From Streptomyces rhizoryzae (lineage in GTDB: Bacteria; Actinomycetota; Actinomycetes; Streptomycetales; Streptomycetaceae), in assembly GCF_023155275.1 (NCBI RefSeq), contig NZ_JALMUV010000016.1, positions 62,001 through 126,000 on the forward strand: a DNA stretch of 64,000 bases, given 5' to 3'. Both the position numbers and the translations under genes were made by a program. The notes beneath the pieces are model-generated. The model saw nothing but the letters and a program-made list of their open reading frames with translations. It ran no database searches and was not told the origin of the DNA. Shown piece by piece: positions 1 to 8,223 of this stretch. The first letter of the stretch is position 1, and the number at the start of each line of letters is the position of its first letter.

Positions 1-1018
1 GCCGGCGGCGGCGCAACCGGCGGACGGGGGAGGCGTCGGCGCTCCCCGTATCGGCAACGACCGGGGTAACGGCAGGGGCGACGACCGGGGTGGCGGCCGG
101 GGTGGCGGCCGGGGGCGCCGGCACCGGGGTGGCGGGCGGCGCGAAGTGGTGCTGGGTGATCACGTCGCGGGTGCGAGCCGCGCCGACCTCCCCCGTGTCG
201 TTCTGGCCGAGGTCGGCCGGCAGGTCCCGCAGCAGCACGAGGAGTTCGTCCGCCGAGGGGCGCCCGTCGGGGTCCTTGGCCAGGCACGATTCGACGACCG
301 TGCGCAGGGCCGTCGGCACGTCCTCCAGCGACGGTTCGTCGTGCACCACCTGATACGCGGCGATGTACGGGCTGTCCGCGTCGAACGGCCCGTGGCCCGT
401 CGCCGCGTACGCGACCAGCGTCCCCAGCGAGAAGACGTCGGACCGCGGCCCCACGTCGCGCGGCGCCTGCAACTGCTCCGGCGACATGAAGGGCGGCGTA
501 CCGATGACCCGCCCGGTCATCGTCAGCGTCTGCTGGTCCGCGGCGCGCGAAATCCCGAAGTCGATGACGCGTGGGCCCTCGGGCGAGAGCACGACGTTGG
601 AGGGTTTCAGGTCACGGTGGACGACCCCGACCCGGTGGATGTCGCGCAGCGCCTCCGCCAACCCGATGGCGAGCCGCCGCAGCTCCGCGCCGCTCAGCGG
701 GCCCTTCGTGGCGATGCGCCGGGCGAGCGTGGGCCCCTGGATATAGGCCGTCGCCATCCACGGCTGCTCGGCCTCAGGGGCGGCGTCGACCACGGCGGCG
801 GTGAACGCGCCGCTCACCCGCCTCGCCGCCGCCACCTCCTGCCGGAAGCGGATGCGGAACTCGTCGTCCGCCGCGAACTGCGGATGGATCAGCTTGATCG
901 CGACAGGCCGCCCCGAACTCGTACGAGCCAGGAAGACCGTGCCCATGCCACCCGAGCCGAGCCGCGCCTCAAGCGGATAACCACCGATCTCGGCTGGATC
1001 ACCTCCGCGCAGCGACAC
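1..1018 (-). CDS. Serine/threonine protein kinase, N-terminal part (gene runs off the window)
   Basis: Hanks-type protein kinase. The reverse strand reads a glycine-rich loop (GSGGMGTVF, near residue 20), the VAIK lysine, the catalytic loop HRDLKPSN, the DFG-type motif (IDFGIS) and a GTPPFMSPEQ activation/P+1 segment. The kinase domain takes about the first 270 residues. It is followed by a Pro/Ala/Thr-rich low-complexity linker (repeats of the PAATP/PVVAP type), and then the frame leaves the window. I chose the GTG at 1018 because AGGAGG lies 9 nt upstream and the protein then begins directly at the kinase fold. Such Streptomyces kinases often carry a C-terminal sensor or beta-propeller part, which cannot be seen here. 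The substrate is unknown. Confidence 0.9.
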   Translation of the reverse strand, partial: MSLRGGDPAEIGGYPLEARLGSGGMGTVFLARTSSGRPVAIKLIHPQFAADDEFRIRFRQEVAAARRVSGAFTAAVVDAAPEAEQPWMATAYIQGPTLARRIATKGPLSGAELRRLAIGLAEALRDIHRVGVVHRDLKPSNVVLSPEGPRVIDFGISRAADQQTLTMTGRVIGTPPFMSPEQLQAPRDVGPRSDVFSLGTLVAYAATGHGPFDADSPYIAAYQVVHDEPSLEDVPTALRTVVESCLAKDPDGRPSADELLVLLRDLPADLGQNDTGEVGAARTRDVITQHHFAPPATPVPAPPAATPAATPVVAPAVTPVVADTGSADASPVRRLRRRR

Positions 1019-1814
1019 TCTTCCCGACCTCCTGTCCCCGTGTCCCTCTGCCGGTCACGGGCCTGCGTCCTCGTCCTTACCCACAACCTAGTCGCAGGTC
1101 AGTACAGCAGAGCACAGCGGGTGACGAACAGGGAGCCCAGCACGTGGACCCCCGGGTCGCCGGCGCCCTTGCCCACCGCCTCGGCCCGCCGCCTGGTCCG
1201 GCCACTCCGCCGCGCACCGGGTGGATGCGCCGGCCGCGAACACGTCGGTCGCCGCTCCGCAGAGGCGTGGACGGAGTCCGCGTCCAGGAGGAGGCGGGCG
1301 AGCGGCAAGCCCGTGCCGGCGGACACCACGGTTGCGCTGCTGCGAGCGGTGTACCACCGACCAATGCGGTGAAGGGGCGCACCGTAAGGGTGACCCCCGG
1401 CGTGATCAAGGCAGCCATGGACAAGTACCTGACAAGCCGCGGGGTCGCCCCTCGATGCGGGGGCCGGACGCCGCAGGGCCGAGGAGCCGGTGCGCGAGCG
1501 AGCGGGCTGCCTGCGGCCCGTAGCCCGGAAGCTCCGCCGAGTAGGCCGGCGTCGGGCGCTGGTGCCGGGCCGGGCCGACACCGCCGGAAGCGGCCGGGCG
1601 GCCCCATGGCGAGGTTCGGTTGCCGAGAGCCCCTTCCCCGGGCGGCGCGTCAGGGCAGCAGCAGACGAGCGAGCAACGCAGCCGCGTTCGGACGGGCCCC
1701 TGCATGCCCATGCCCGAGGCGAGCGGCCGAGCGCCCGTCAGGCTCACTGGTGGGCGTCGGCGCGGCGGTACCCCGCTGCTACGCGAAAGAAAGCCGGAAC
1801 ACGAGGGAGGAACT
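1019..1814. other. Intergenic stretch, no supportable gene
   Basis: About 800 bp between the divergent kinase and caspase-like genes. All six frames contain open stretches, as expected at this GC content, but none shows a recognisable domain, a good ribosome binding site with matching codon bias, or a known motif. It presumably holds both promoters. Confidence 0.5.
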
Positions 1815-3389
1815 GTGTCGGTGGACGAGCAGCAACAGCACCTGATTCCGCGTCCGCGCTCCTGGCCGTCGGTGCCTGTGGCGACGGACCCGTTGTTCGA
1901 GCCGGGCATCACCGGCCGCTACGCGGGGGCGTTCAGCGTGACCAAGACACTCTGCGAGGACAACAGCGACCTGGACCACCCCGGTGCCGAGGTCGATGCC
2001 CTGGCGGCAAGCCTCCGGGTCCCGCTGACGTTCTCGTTCAAGGACGCTGCCGTGCACAGCGCCCTGTACCACGACCCGACCCTGCCGGAGGGGATCGACA
2101 CCAACGTGGTCTCCTACCACAGCGGCCACGGAGGCACCAACGACCAAGGGGTCTATGCCGCGCTCCTGCACCACGAGGAAGACGACCACGAAGGCTGCGA
2201 CGCCTTCTCGGACCGGATGACGATCGGAGCCCGGCGCTGCCGCTACGTCTTCTGGTCCACCTGCAACTCCACGCTCATCAAGGACGGCAAGCCGTGGCAG
2301 GCATGGGGACCGCCCAACCGCGGCTTCCGCATGATCTTCGGGTACGAGACCAGCTGTAGCGACGATTTCACCTATGGGGCTGCCTTCGTGCGCAACGCGC
2401 GCTGGGGGTTCTGCTTCAGCGTGGCCTTCCTGCTGGCCTCCTGGGACGCCGACCCCGGCCAGATCCCCGTGGCCACGGCCTGCGGCGTCCAGCCCCTTGA
2501 GACCCACGAACGCCTCTGGCGGGAGAAGGTCTTCTCGGCCGAGGCGGTGGGCCCCGTCGTGTGGGAGTGGGTGTCCCTGGAAGAGGTGGCCCGGCTTCAG
2601 GAACCCAACCTGGCCTACCCGCCCACCCTCCAGATCGCGGTGCTCGACCCCGGCTTCGCCGTCCCGCCACCGGAGTTGGCCCGTCGGTTCGCCATCCCTC
2701 CCGAAGCCCTCCACCTGGAGGACTCGCGCCTGGTTGCCGTCGAGGGCGAGCGCCGCCTGACGCTGGAGGCGGGCGGCGACCGCTGGTGCGTGCAACTGGC
2801 CGAGCTGGCCGAGCACATCGAGACCGGGGGAGCGTCACTCCCCGACGAGCAGGCACGCGCCCTCGCCGAAAACGCCCTGCGCGCCTTCGGCCTGTGGACT
2901 CCCCTCCTGCGCGCGGAGCGGATCGCGCACCTGTACGAGGGCACCTCACGCGTGAGCATCCCGCCCCCCTTCAGGCCCACGCACCGGGCGACGCTGGTGG
3001 AGTTCCGCCAAGTCATCGGGACGCTGCCGGTCGTCACCCCCGGCGCCGGCACGTTTCAGGTCCTCATCGCCGCCGACGGCACGGTCACCTCCATCGTCTC
3101 CTCCTGCCGAGCGGTCCTCGGGATGTCCGACCAGCCCGTCAGCGGCCCGCCCCCTCCCCAGCTGCCCGACCCGGAAGAGGCCCTCCAGCTGGAACTCCAA
3201 CGACTGCTGGAACGCCTGGACTTCGACGCCACCCGGCCCGGCGCGGTCACCGTGCTCCCGGACACCACCGAGATCGGCTACGACATCCAAGGCAACCACG
3301 GCGTGCTGATCGTCCAACGCCGCGTCGAACTCACCACCCCCAACGGCCTGACGAAGCGCCATCTCCTCAAGGCCGTGCTCTACGGTTAG
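1815..3389 (+). CDS. Caspase-like (DUF6345-type) protein
   Basis: A 524-residue protein starting at GTG 1815, with GGGAGG 4 nt before it. The N-terminal half looks like a caspase/gingipain-fold hydrolase: SYHSGHGG (residues 100-107, His105) is the expected catalytic His block, and FWSTCNS (Cys150) follows a beta-strand as the nucleophile block. This pattern is what I recall for DUF6345 proteins; the family name is from memory and the fold is an inference. The C-terminal 270 residues show no domain I recognise. There is no signal peptide or membrane segment, so it should be cytosolic. It is divergent from a protein kinase and lies 3-4 kb from another caspase gene (5668-6825), so a role in stress or conflict responses is possible but unproven. 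Confidence 0.7.
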   Translation: MSVDEQQQHLIPRPRSWPSVPVATDPLFEPGITGRYAGAFSVTKTLCEDNSDLDHPGAEVDALAASLRVPLTFSFKDAAVHSALYHDPTLPEGIDTNVVSYHSGHGGTNDQGVYAALLHHEEDDHEGCDAFSDRMTIGARRCRYVFWSTCNSTLIKDGKPWQAWGPPNRGFRMIFGYETSCSDDFTYGAAFVRNARWGFCFSVAFLLASWDADPGQIPVATACGVQPLETHERLWREKVFSAEAVGPVVWEWVSLEEVARLQEPNLAYPPTLQIAVLDPGFAVPPPELARRFAIPPEALHLEDSRLVAVEGERRLTLEAGGDRWCVQLAELAEHIETGGASLPDEQARALAENALRAFGLWTPLLRAERIAHLYEGTSRVSIPPPFRPTHRATLVEFRQVIGTLPVVTPGAGTFQVLIAADGTVTSIVSSCRAVLGMSDQPVSGPPPPQLPDPEEALQLELQRLLERLDFDATRPGAVTVLPDTTEIGYDIQGNHGVLIVQRRVELTTPNGLTKRHLLKAVLYG

Positions 3390-3491
3390 GCGGTTCGTTC
3401 GGGCCAGTTGACTGTCGGCCTGGGTGCGCTGGGAAGACCGAGGTGCAGCGGAGAGTATCGACCAACTGATCATTTCAGCATGAGTCGAGCG

Positions 3492-3667
3492 GTGAGTCCT
3501 GCGGTCGGTGATCTTGGTCGGCGGGGTGTCCGGGTGCGTACTGATCTTGTTCCGGACGACCTGTGGGAGCGGGTGGCTCCGTTGCTGCCACCCGCTCCCG
3601 AACGACGCCCCCGCCCCCCGGGCGCCTTCGCGTTCCGGATCGAGCGGCGCTCGCCGGCATCACGTAA
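3492..3667 (+). pseudogene. IS5-family transposase N-terminal remnant, frameshifted
   Basis: The reading from GTG 3492 contains DLVPDDLWERVAPLLPP, a hallmark N-terminus of Streptomyces IS5-family transposases. After about position 3610 the expected continuation (PGRLRVPDRAALAGI) appears only in the +1 frame and then meets a TAA at 3665. The element is therefore frameshifted and truncated, with no catalytic DDE part nearby. It marks a past insertion between the caspase-like gene and the SDR gene. Confidence 0.8.
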
Positions 3668-3759
3668 TACCGTCGAGGCGTCGCCCGCTCACCTGCCGGT
3701 GGCAGCAGGTAGCAGGTGACACGTGGAAACCCCGGACGCCGCAGGGTGCTCCGTACCGG

Positions 3760-4572
3760 TCAGGCACGGGAGGCGAGGTGCCGCCATTCGTTCCATGTGT
3801 CGAGCCGCTTCCGGTAGGCCGCCTCGACCACCGGATAGGGGTAGGTGCCGAGGAAGAGCCGCAGGGGTGGTGCGTCGGTGTCGACGAGTTCGAGGACAAC
3901 GGCGGCGGTGCCTCGCGCGTCCTGGGGGGCGCGGGCGGACGCACCGGCCCGGCGCGCGGCGCGGACGGGTTCGTAGGCGGGCAGCGGCTCGGTGTGCACC
4001 CCGGAGGCGCCCGACCAGTCGGTGCCGTAGGGGCCGGGCTCCACGAGGGTCACGTTGATCCCGAACGGAGCGACCTCCTGGGCCAGGGCCTCGCTCATCC
4101 CCTCCAGGGCCCACTTGGAGGCGTTGTACAGCCCGAGCGTGGGGAAGGCGGCGAGGCCACCGAGGCTGGAGACTTGCAGGATGTGACCGCTGCCCTGGGC
4201 CCGCAGGTACGGCAGAGCCGCCTGCGTCACCCACAACGGGCCGAACAGATTGGTGTCGAGCTGCGCACGGGCCTGTTCCTCGGTGGCTTCCTCGACCATG
4301 CCGAACAGACCGTAGCCCGCGTTGTTGACGACCACGTCGAGGCGGCCGAAGAACTCGGCGGCCCGTTGCACCGCGGCGATGGCGGTGACGCGGTCGGTCA
4401 CGTCAAGGCGGAGCGGGAGGACGTTGTCCCCGTAGGCGTCAAGGAGGGGCCGCAGGGTCTCGGGATCGCGGGCGGTGGCGGCGACGCGGTCGCCGCGGTC
4501 GAGAGCGGCCTCGGCCCAGATACGGCCGAAGCCGCGGGACGCGCCGGTGATGAACCAGGTCTTCTTCTTCAT
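3760..4572 (-). CDS. SDR-family oxidoreductase
   Basis: A 270-residue classical short-chain dehydrogenase/reductase. It has TGASRGFG near residue 9 (NAD(P) binding), NNAG, the catalytic Ser in VSSLGG and the YxxxK pair in YNASK. The length and the GPYGTDW segment after the active site resemble SDRs that act on ketones or alcohols of unknown identity. The start is ATG 4572, giving the N-terminus MKKKTWFITG; an ATG five bases upstream is out of frame. It is divergent from the XRE regulator at 4636 with only 63 bp between them, so that regulator probably controls it. Confidence 0.88.
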   Translation of the reverse strand: MKKKTWFITGASRGFGRIWAEAALDRGDRVAATARDPETLRPLLDAYGDNVLPLRLDVTDRVTAIAAVQRAAEFFGRLDVVVNNAGYGLFGMVEEATEEQARAQLDTNLFGPLWVTQAALPYLRAQGSGHILQVSSLGGLAAFPTLGLYNASKWALEGMSEALAQEVAPFGINVTLVEPGPYGTDWSGASGVHTEPLPAYEPVRAARRAGASARAPQDARGTAAVVLELVDTDAPPLRLFLGTYPYPVVEAAYRKRLDTWNEWRHLASRA

Positions 4573-4635
4573 GGCATCGAGCCTGCGTCGCTTACGCCTC
4601 ACCAGCCAGCACCCCTCCAGGGTTACCCTCACGGC

Positions 4636-5421
4636 ATGGTGGTCGACAATCTCCTGGGAGATTTCCTCAAGGCCCGGCGCGGACAGGTCGCTCCGGCGGA
4701 TGTGGCGGTGCCCGCCGGCGGACGTCGCCGGGTGGCAGGACTGCGCCGGGAGGAACTGGCCCGGCTCGCCGGAATCAGCGAGCCGTACCTGGTCCGGCTC
4801 GAACAGGGCGTCGACCGGCACCCGTCGCTCCAGGTGCTGCGCTCCCTTGCGCAGGCGCTGCGGTTGGACGCTGACGCCGCCGCCCACCTGCACGCCCTCG
4901 TCGGGCCCGCCCCCGCGCCGCCGTCGCGGACCGAGGTCTCCGCGGACGTGCACCGGCTGCTCGACGCGTGGGCGGACCGCCCCGCCTACGTGCGCGACCG
5001 GCGCTTCGACGTGCTCGCGGCGAACAAGCAGGCCCGTGCGCTCGCCCCGATGTATGAACCCGGGAGCAACCTGGTCCGAGCGGTGTTCCTCGACCCGGCG
5101 ACCCGCCGGCTCTTCCCCGACTGGGCGGAGGTAGCCGCGCAGACCGCAGCAGCCCTGCGTGCCGAAGCTGACCCACGCGACCCCGAAACCGCCTGCTTGG
5201 TCGCCGAGTTGGAGACGGACGACGAGTTCCGTCGTCTGTGGATGCGGCACGAGACGCGGCCCGCCCGTGACGAACTCAAGCGCTTCATGCACCCGGTCGT
5301 CGGCAGCCTCGCCCTGCGACGGCAGGCGCTCACCGTCGGCGGCGCCGAGCAACAGGTGATCATCGTGTATCAGGCGACGACCGGGAGTCCGTCCGAAGCG
5401 GCCCTGGCGCGTCTGTCGTAA
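4636..5421 (+). CDS. XRE-family regulator with MmyB-like ligand-binding domain
   Basis: 261 residues. An N-terminal helix-turn-helix (RREELARLAGISEPYLVRLEQG, roughly residues 33-54) is followed by the MmyB-like domain typical of actinobacterial regulators. Cues are LLDAWADRPAYVRDRRFDVLAAN in the middle and FRRLWMRHETR towards the end. These proteins usually regulate a divergent SDR or oxidoreductase gene, which is exactly the arrangement here. The start is ATG 4636; no strong Shine-Dalgarno precedes it, so the transcript may be leaderless or weakly translated. The ligand is unknown. Confidence 0.88.
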   Translation: MVVDNLLGDFLKARRGQVAPADVAVPAGGRRRVAGLRREELARLAGISEPYLVRLEQGVDRHPSLQVLRSLAQALRLDADAAAHLHALVGPAPAPPSRTEVSADVHRLLDAWADRPAYVRDRRFDVLAANKQARALAPMYEPGSNLVRAVFLDPATRRLFPDWAEVAAQTAAALRAEADPRDPETACLVAELETDDEFRRLWMRHETRPARDELKRFMHPVVGSLALRRQALTVGGAEQQVIIVYQATTGSPSEAALARLS

Positions 5422-5667
5422 CGCGTCAGACGTCTGCCCTTGACCAGGGAGCCCCGACCGTCGTTCGGGGGACGGAATGCCTGCTGAATGAGTTCCCGCG
5501 ACCAGCGGGGCCGCGCGTACGGCACGGTCCGTGGGAGTCGTCCGGGACTTTTCCGGGAGTTCCGGCTTCATCAACCGGGCGCGAGCAGGGAACGACTGAA
5601 AGACCCTTCGCGCAGGTCGGTCCGGGACGGAATCCCCCGCATCGCCGCGGGTCGTCGTGCTGTCTGG

Positions 5668-6825
5668 TCAGATGTTGAGGAAGCGCTCCAGCCGGATGGG
5701 GGCGCGGCGGTCTGCCAGATGGACGTCGGCGGTGAGGTTGAATTCCCCCCAGCCCAGCACCACCAGCCCGAAGTTGCTCGACCGGTCGGTCACCGTGCGG
5801 TCGTGATCGGGGAACGTCGGGTGCAGGTGGTAGACGACCTTGGTGACGCGATCGAGTTCGGCGTCCTCGAAGCTCGTGAGGTAGATGCTGATGCGAAAGT
5901 ACGGGCGGCCGCTCGGGCTCTGCGAGCTGTCCGGCCGCGTGGTGTGGGCCAGGTGCAGCGTTGTCCGGTGCGTCAGCGCCGCAGGCGCTGCGGCGGGCCT
6001 GCGGTCAGGGTGCCGGTTGCGGACCAGGCCCAGCAGGTCGGCCGTTTCGGTGCCGCATTGCTGCGGTGCCGGCAACCCTTCGGCCCTGAGCTGGACTTGC
6101 AGGTGCCGGTAGATGTCGCCGAGGCTGAGCATGGCCCCGGCTCGCGTGGTACCGGTGCGCATCAGACGCAGCAGCCGCTCGGTGAACGCCGTGTGCCGCT
6201 CTCCGGGGAGGACCAGCGCCGTCCGGCTTCCCGGGGACGAGGCCAGGGTGTACGTCCCGGCTACCTGGAGCTGACCCAGGATGGCATCCGCGTCCTCGGC
6301 CAGCGTTGCGCTGATCGCTCGCCCGCTGAAGCAGCTGTCCAGGATCACCGCCCGAACGGCCGCCCTGCTGTCCAGAAAGACGTCGCGCACCGCCTCGAAC
6401 GGCATGGCGGTGAACTGCGGTCGGTCCGGCCGGGTGGCCGACAGGCTCAAGTAGAGTTCGCGACGGCGCGGTTCGAGTAGTCCGTGGCCGCTGTAGTAGA
6501 AGAGCAGCAGCTCCTCGGCCTCCGCAGCGGCCCGTCCCAGCAGGTCGCCGACCTCGGCGACGCCGGCCGCAGGGGGCGCGGTCCAGCAGAACGCGGGATC
6601 GAAACCGCCCAGCCTCGGGTCGATCAACACCCGTCGGAGATCGGTGAGGTTGTGGGCGACGGCCGGAACATCGGTAAGCCGTGGATCGTCGTAGGCCGCC
6701 GCGCCGGCCAGCACGATCCGGGAGCGGCGGGGGTCGACCGCGCGGGCCGTGGCCGGGTCCGCCGAGACGTAGTGCGGAAGCGTTTCTCGCGCGGGCGGCG
6801 ACTCGCGAGGCTCCGGGGCTCTCAT
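5668..6825 (-). CDS. Caspase-family peptidase with C-terminal pYEATS domain
   Basis: 385 residues. The N-terminal C14-type caspase domain has the His block YYSGHG (His114) and the Cys block DSCFSG (Cys165). The C-terminal ~85 residues (segments YFRISIYLTS, VVYHLHPTF and FGLVVLGWGEF) match the prokaryotic YEATS (pYEATS) pattern, a beta-sandwich thought to recognise a ligand or modified peptide. The gene overlaps the upstream EACC1 gene by 4 bp (ATGA), so the two are translationally coupled. Family knowledge: caspase effectors with pYEATS-like modules and EACC1 partners occur in actinobacterial conflict systems predicted computationally by the Aravind group. The substrate and trigger here are unknown. 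Confidence 0.88.
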   Translation of the reverse strand: MRAPEPRESPPARETLPHYVSADPATARAVDPRRSRIVLAGAAAYDDPRLTDVPAVAHNLTDLRRVLIDPRLGGFDPAFCWTAPPAAGVAEVGDLLGRAAAEAEELLLFYYSGHGLLEPRRRELYLSLSATRPDRPQFTAMPFEAVRDVFLDSRAAVRAVILDSCFSGRAISATLAEDADAILGQLQVAGTYTLASSPGSRTALVLPGERHTAFTERLLRLMRTGTTRAGAMLSLGDIYRHLQVQLRAEGLPAPQQCGTETADLLGLVRNRHPDRRPAAAPAALTHRTTLHLAHTTRPDSSQSPSGRPYFRISIYLTSFEDAELDRVTKVVYHLHPTFPDHDRTVTDRSSNFGLVVLGWGEFNLTADVHLADRRAPIRLERFLNI

Positions 6826-7187
6826 TCCGGCTGCCGCGGATCATCGAGGTGCCGCAGGGTTTCGCGGAGCAGGGCCTCGACATCGGCTGCCCGTTCGGCG
6901 GCCACCGTCACACTGCGGTCGCCGGCCCGTACTTCGATCCGGATGTCCGCCTTGCGCGGCTGAGACAGATACGCGCGGAGCGCCGCGCCCAGCACCGTCA
7001 ACGCCCCTCCGCTGCCCACGGCGACGACCAGGGCGTCGGCCACCGCGCCCAGCTCACCGGGCCCCGGCGCGGCTTCGGCGAACGCGACCAGCCCCCGCAG
7101 CTCCGGTTCGTGCCGCAACCAGTCCGCGAGCTCCGCCGCCTCCTCGACCGGGTCGCCGCCCGTCACCGACAGCCACACGCCACGCAC
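6822..7187 (-). CDS. Effector-associated constant component EACC1
   Basis: About 121 residues from GTG 7187. The pattern is that of the EACC1 family: an N-terminal beta-strand, then an ELADWLRHEPELRG-type helix, a hydrophobic GGALTVLGAALRAYL segment, and a C-terminal DIRIEVRAGDRSVTVAA strand pair. EACC1 is described as the constant partner of variable effectors such as caspases or trypsins in bacterial conflict operons; its biochemical role is not known. The start is uncertain. GTG 7187 has GAGGGGGA close upstream, GTG 7178 is also possible, and ATG 7217 would add ten Arg/Gly-rich residues without a visible ribosome binding site. Confidence 0.82.
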   Translation of the reverse strand: MRGVWLSVTGGDPVEEAAELADWLRHEPELRGLVAFAEAAPGPGELGAVADALVVAVGSGGALTVLGAALRAYLSQPRKADIRIEVRAGDRSVTVAAERAADVEALLRETLRHLDDPRQPE

Positions 7188-7407
7188 GCGTCCCCCTCGT
7201 CTGACTGCCGTGAGCATGCCCGCGAAGCCAGTCGGGTACGCGACGGGAAGGCCGCTTCTTGCGCGACGTCGGCGGGAGGTGCTCCGGAGGCGATCGGGGT
7301 GGGGCGCCCTCCGGGGGAGTGGTGAAGGCGCCCCGGTTCGGGGCGGACCGTCGGATGATGACGGCCCGTCACTTACAGGTCGGCGGGTCGGCCGGCTGGA
7401 GTGGCGG

Positions 7408-7917
7408 TCACGGGCGGTAGAACTTCACGTAGCCGCCGTTGTCCGGGCGGTCGTACCAGCCGCGGAACGCCCAGTTGAGGTAGCCTCCGTCGCCGACGTT
7501 CGTGAACTCGCCGTCCTCGAAGACCCAGATGCCGTAGACCACGCCGTCGTAGGTCGCCGAGCCGTACGTCTTCACGCCGTTGAGGTGGTCCTCGTAGCCC
7601 TGGCTGAGGTTCATCACCATGACGTTGTACTGGCCTCCGGCGGCGTAGAACGCCGATTCCCGGAGGTTCTTGACGAAGCCCTCGCGATTCTGGGCGGTCT
7701 TGACGGACGCCTCTATCTTGTTGGCGATGCCGAGCACGTCGATGGTGAAGTTCAGGTTGGCGTTGGCGCCGACGCTGACCGGCGACTCGCCCGCCGCCGC
7801 GGAGGCGGGGGCCGGGGCGGCCGTGGCGGTAGCGGGGAAGGCGGCACCGGCGACGGTGAGCGCGGCTCCCAGGGCCATCGCGGCCAGGCTTTTCTTCAGG
7901 ACGCCAGAAGCGGACAT
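7408..7917 (-). CDS. Secreted protein of unknown function
   Basis: 169 residues with a clear Sec signal peptide: Lys-Lys, then a hydrophobic core LAAMALGAALTVAGAAF, with cleavage probably after an AXA site near residue 34. The mature part (about 135 residues) is rich in Gly, Tyr and Asn, and has NREGFVKNLRESAFYAAGG and a C-terminal series of aromatic strands (YGIWVFEDGEF, WAFRGWYD). I know similar small secreted actinobacterial proteins only as hypothetical or stress-related; I cannot name the family firmly. The start ATG 7917 has AAGGAG 4 nt upstream. It stands alone, divergent from the SARP gene. Confidence 0.8.
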   Translation of the reverse strand: MSASGVLKKSLAAMALGAALTVAGAAFPATATAAPAPASAAAGESPVSVGANANLNFTIDVLGIANKIEASVKTAQNREGFVKNLRESAFYAAGGQYNVMVMNLSQGYEDHLNGVKTYGSATYDGVVYGIWVFEDGEFTNVGDGGYLNWAFRGWYDRPDNGGYVKFYRP

Positions 7918-8019
7918 GGTTCTCCTTGGTAACTGAGGGGTGGCACTCTCCGCATGGGCGGAGAGCAGGCCGGGGCAGCGGGGAGAACCGCGGCTCCGGC
8001 ACGGACACCAGACTCGGCG

Positions 8020-8039
8020 GAGCCGCTCATGAACGGCTC
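8020..8039. promoter_or_regulatory. Inverted repeat in the secreted protein/SARP divergent promoter region
   Basis: GAGCCG at 8020-8025 and CGGCTC at 8034-8039 form 6-bp arms with an 8-nt spacer in the 306-bp gap between the divergent genes at 7917 and 8224. It could be an operator. No convincing -35/-10 pair was found for either gene. Confidence 0.3.
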
Positions 8040-8223
8040 ATACCGTGCTCACGCGGCCCGTTTCCCGTGATCGGACCGCTTCCGGCCGCTACCCGTACGC
8101 GTCAGACATGTCCACATGGTGAGAGGGGCGTGGGGTGATCACGCGGCGGTCATTTTCGTGGTCTTTACTTGGACAAGGGCGGTCAGGGCGCGCCCAGTTC
8201 GACGGTATGCACAAGAGGGCACG

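Noticed and set aside
5488..6480. Plus-strand open frame opposite the caspase-pYEATS gene
   Set aside because: Shadow frame; the minus strand encodes a complete domain protein with catalytic motifs.
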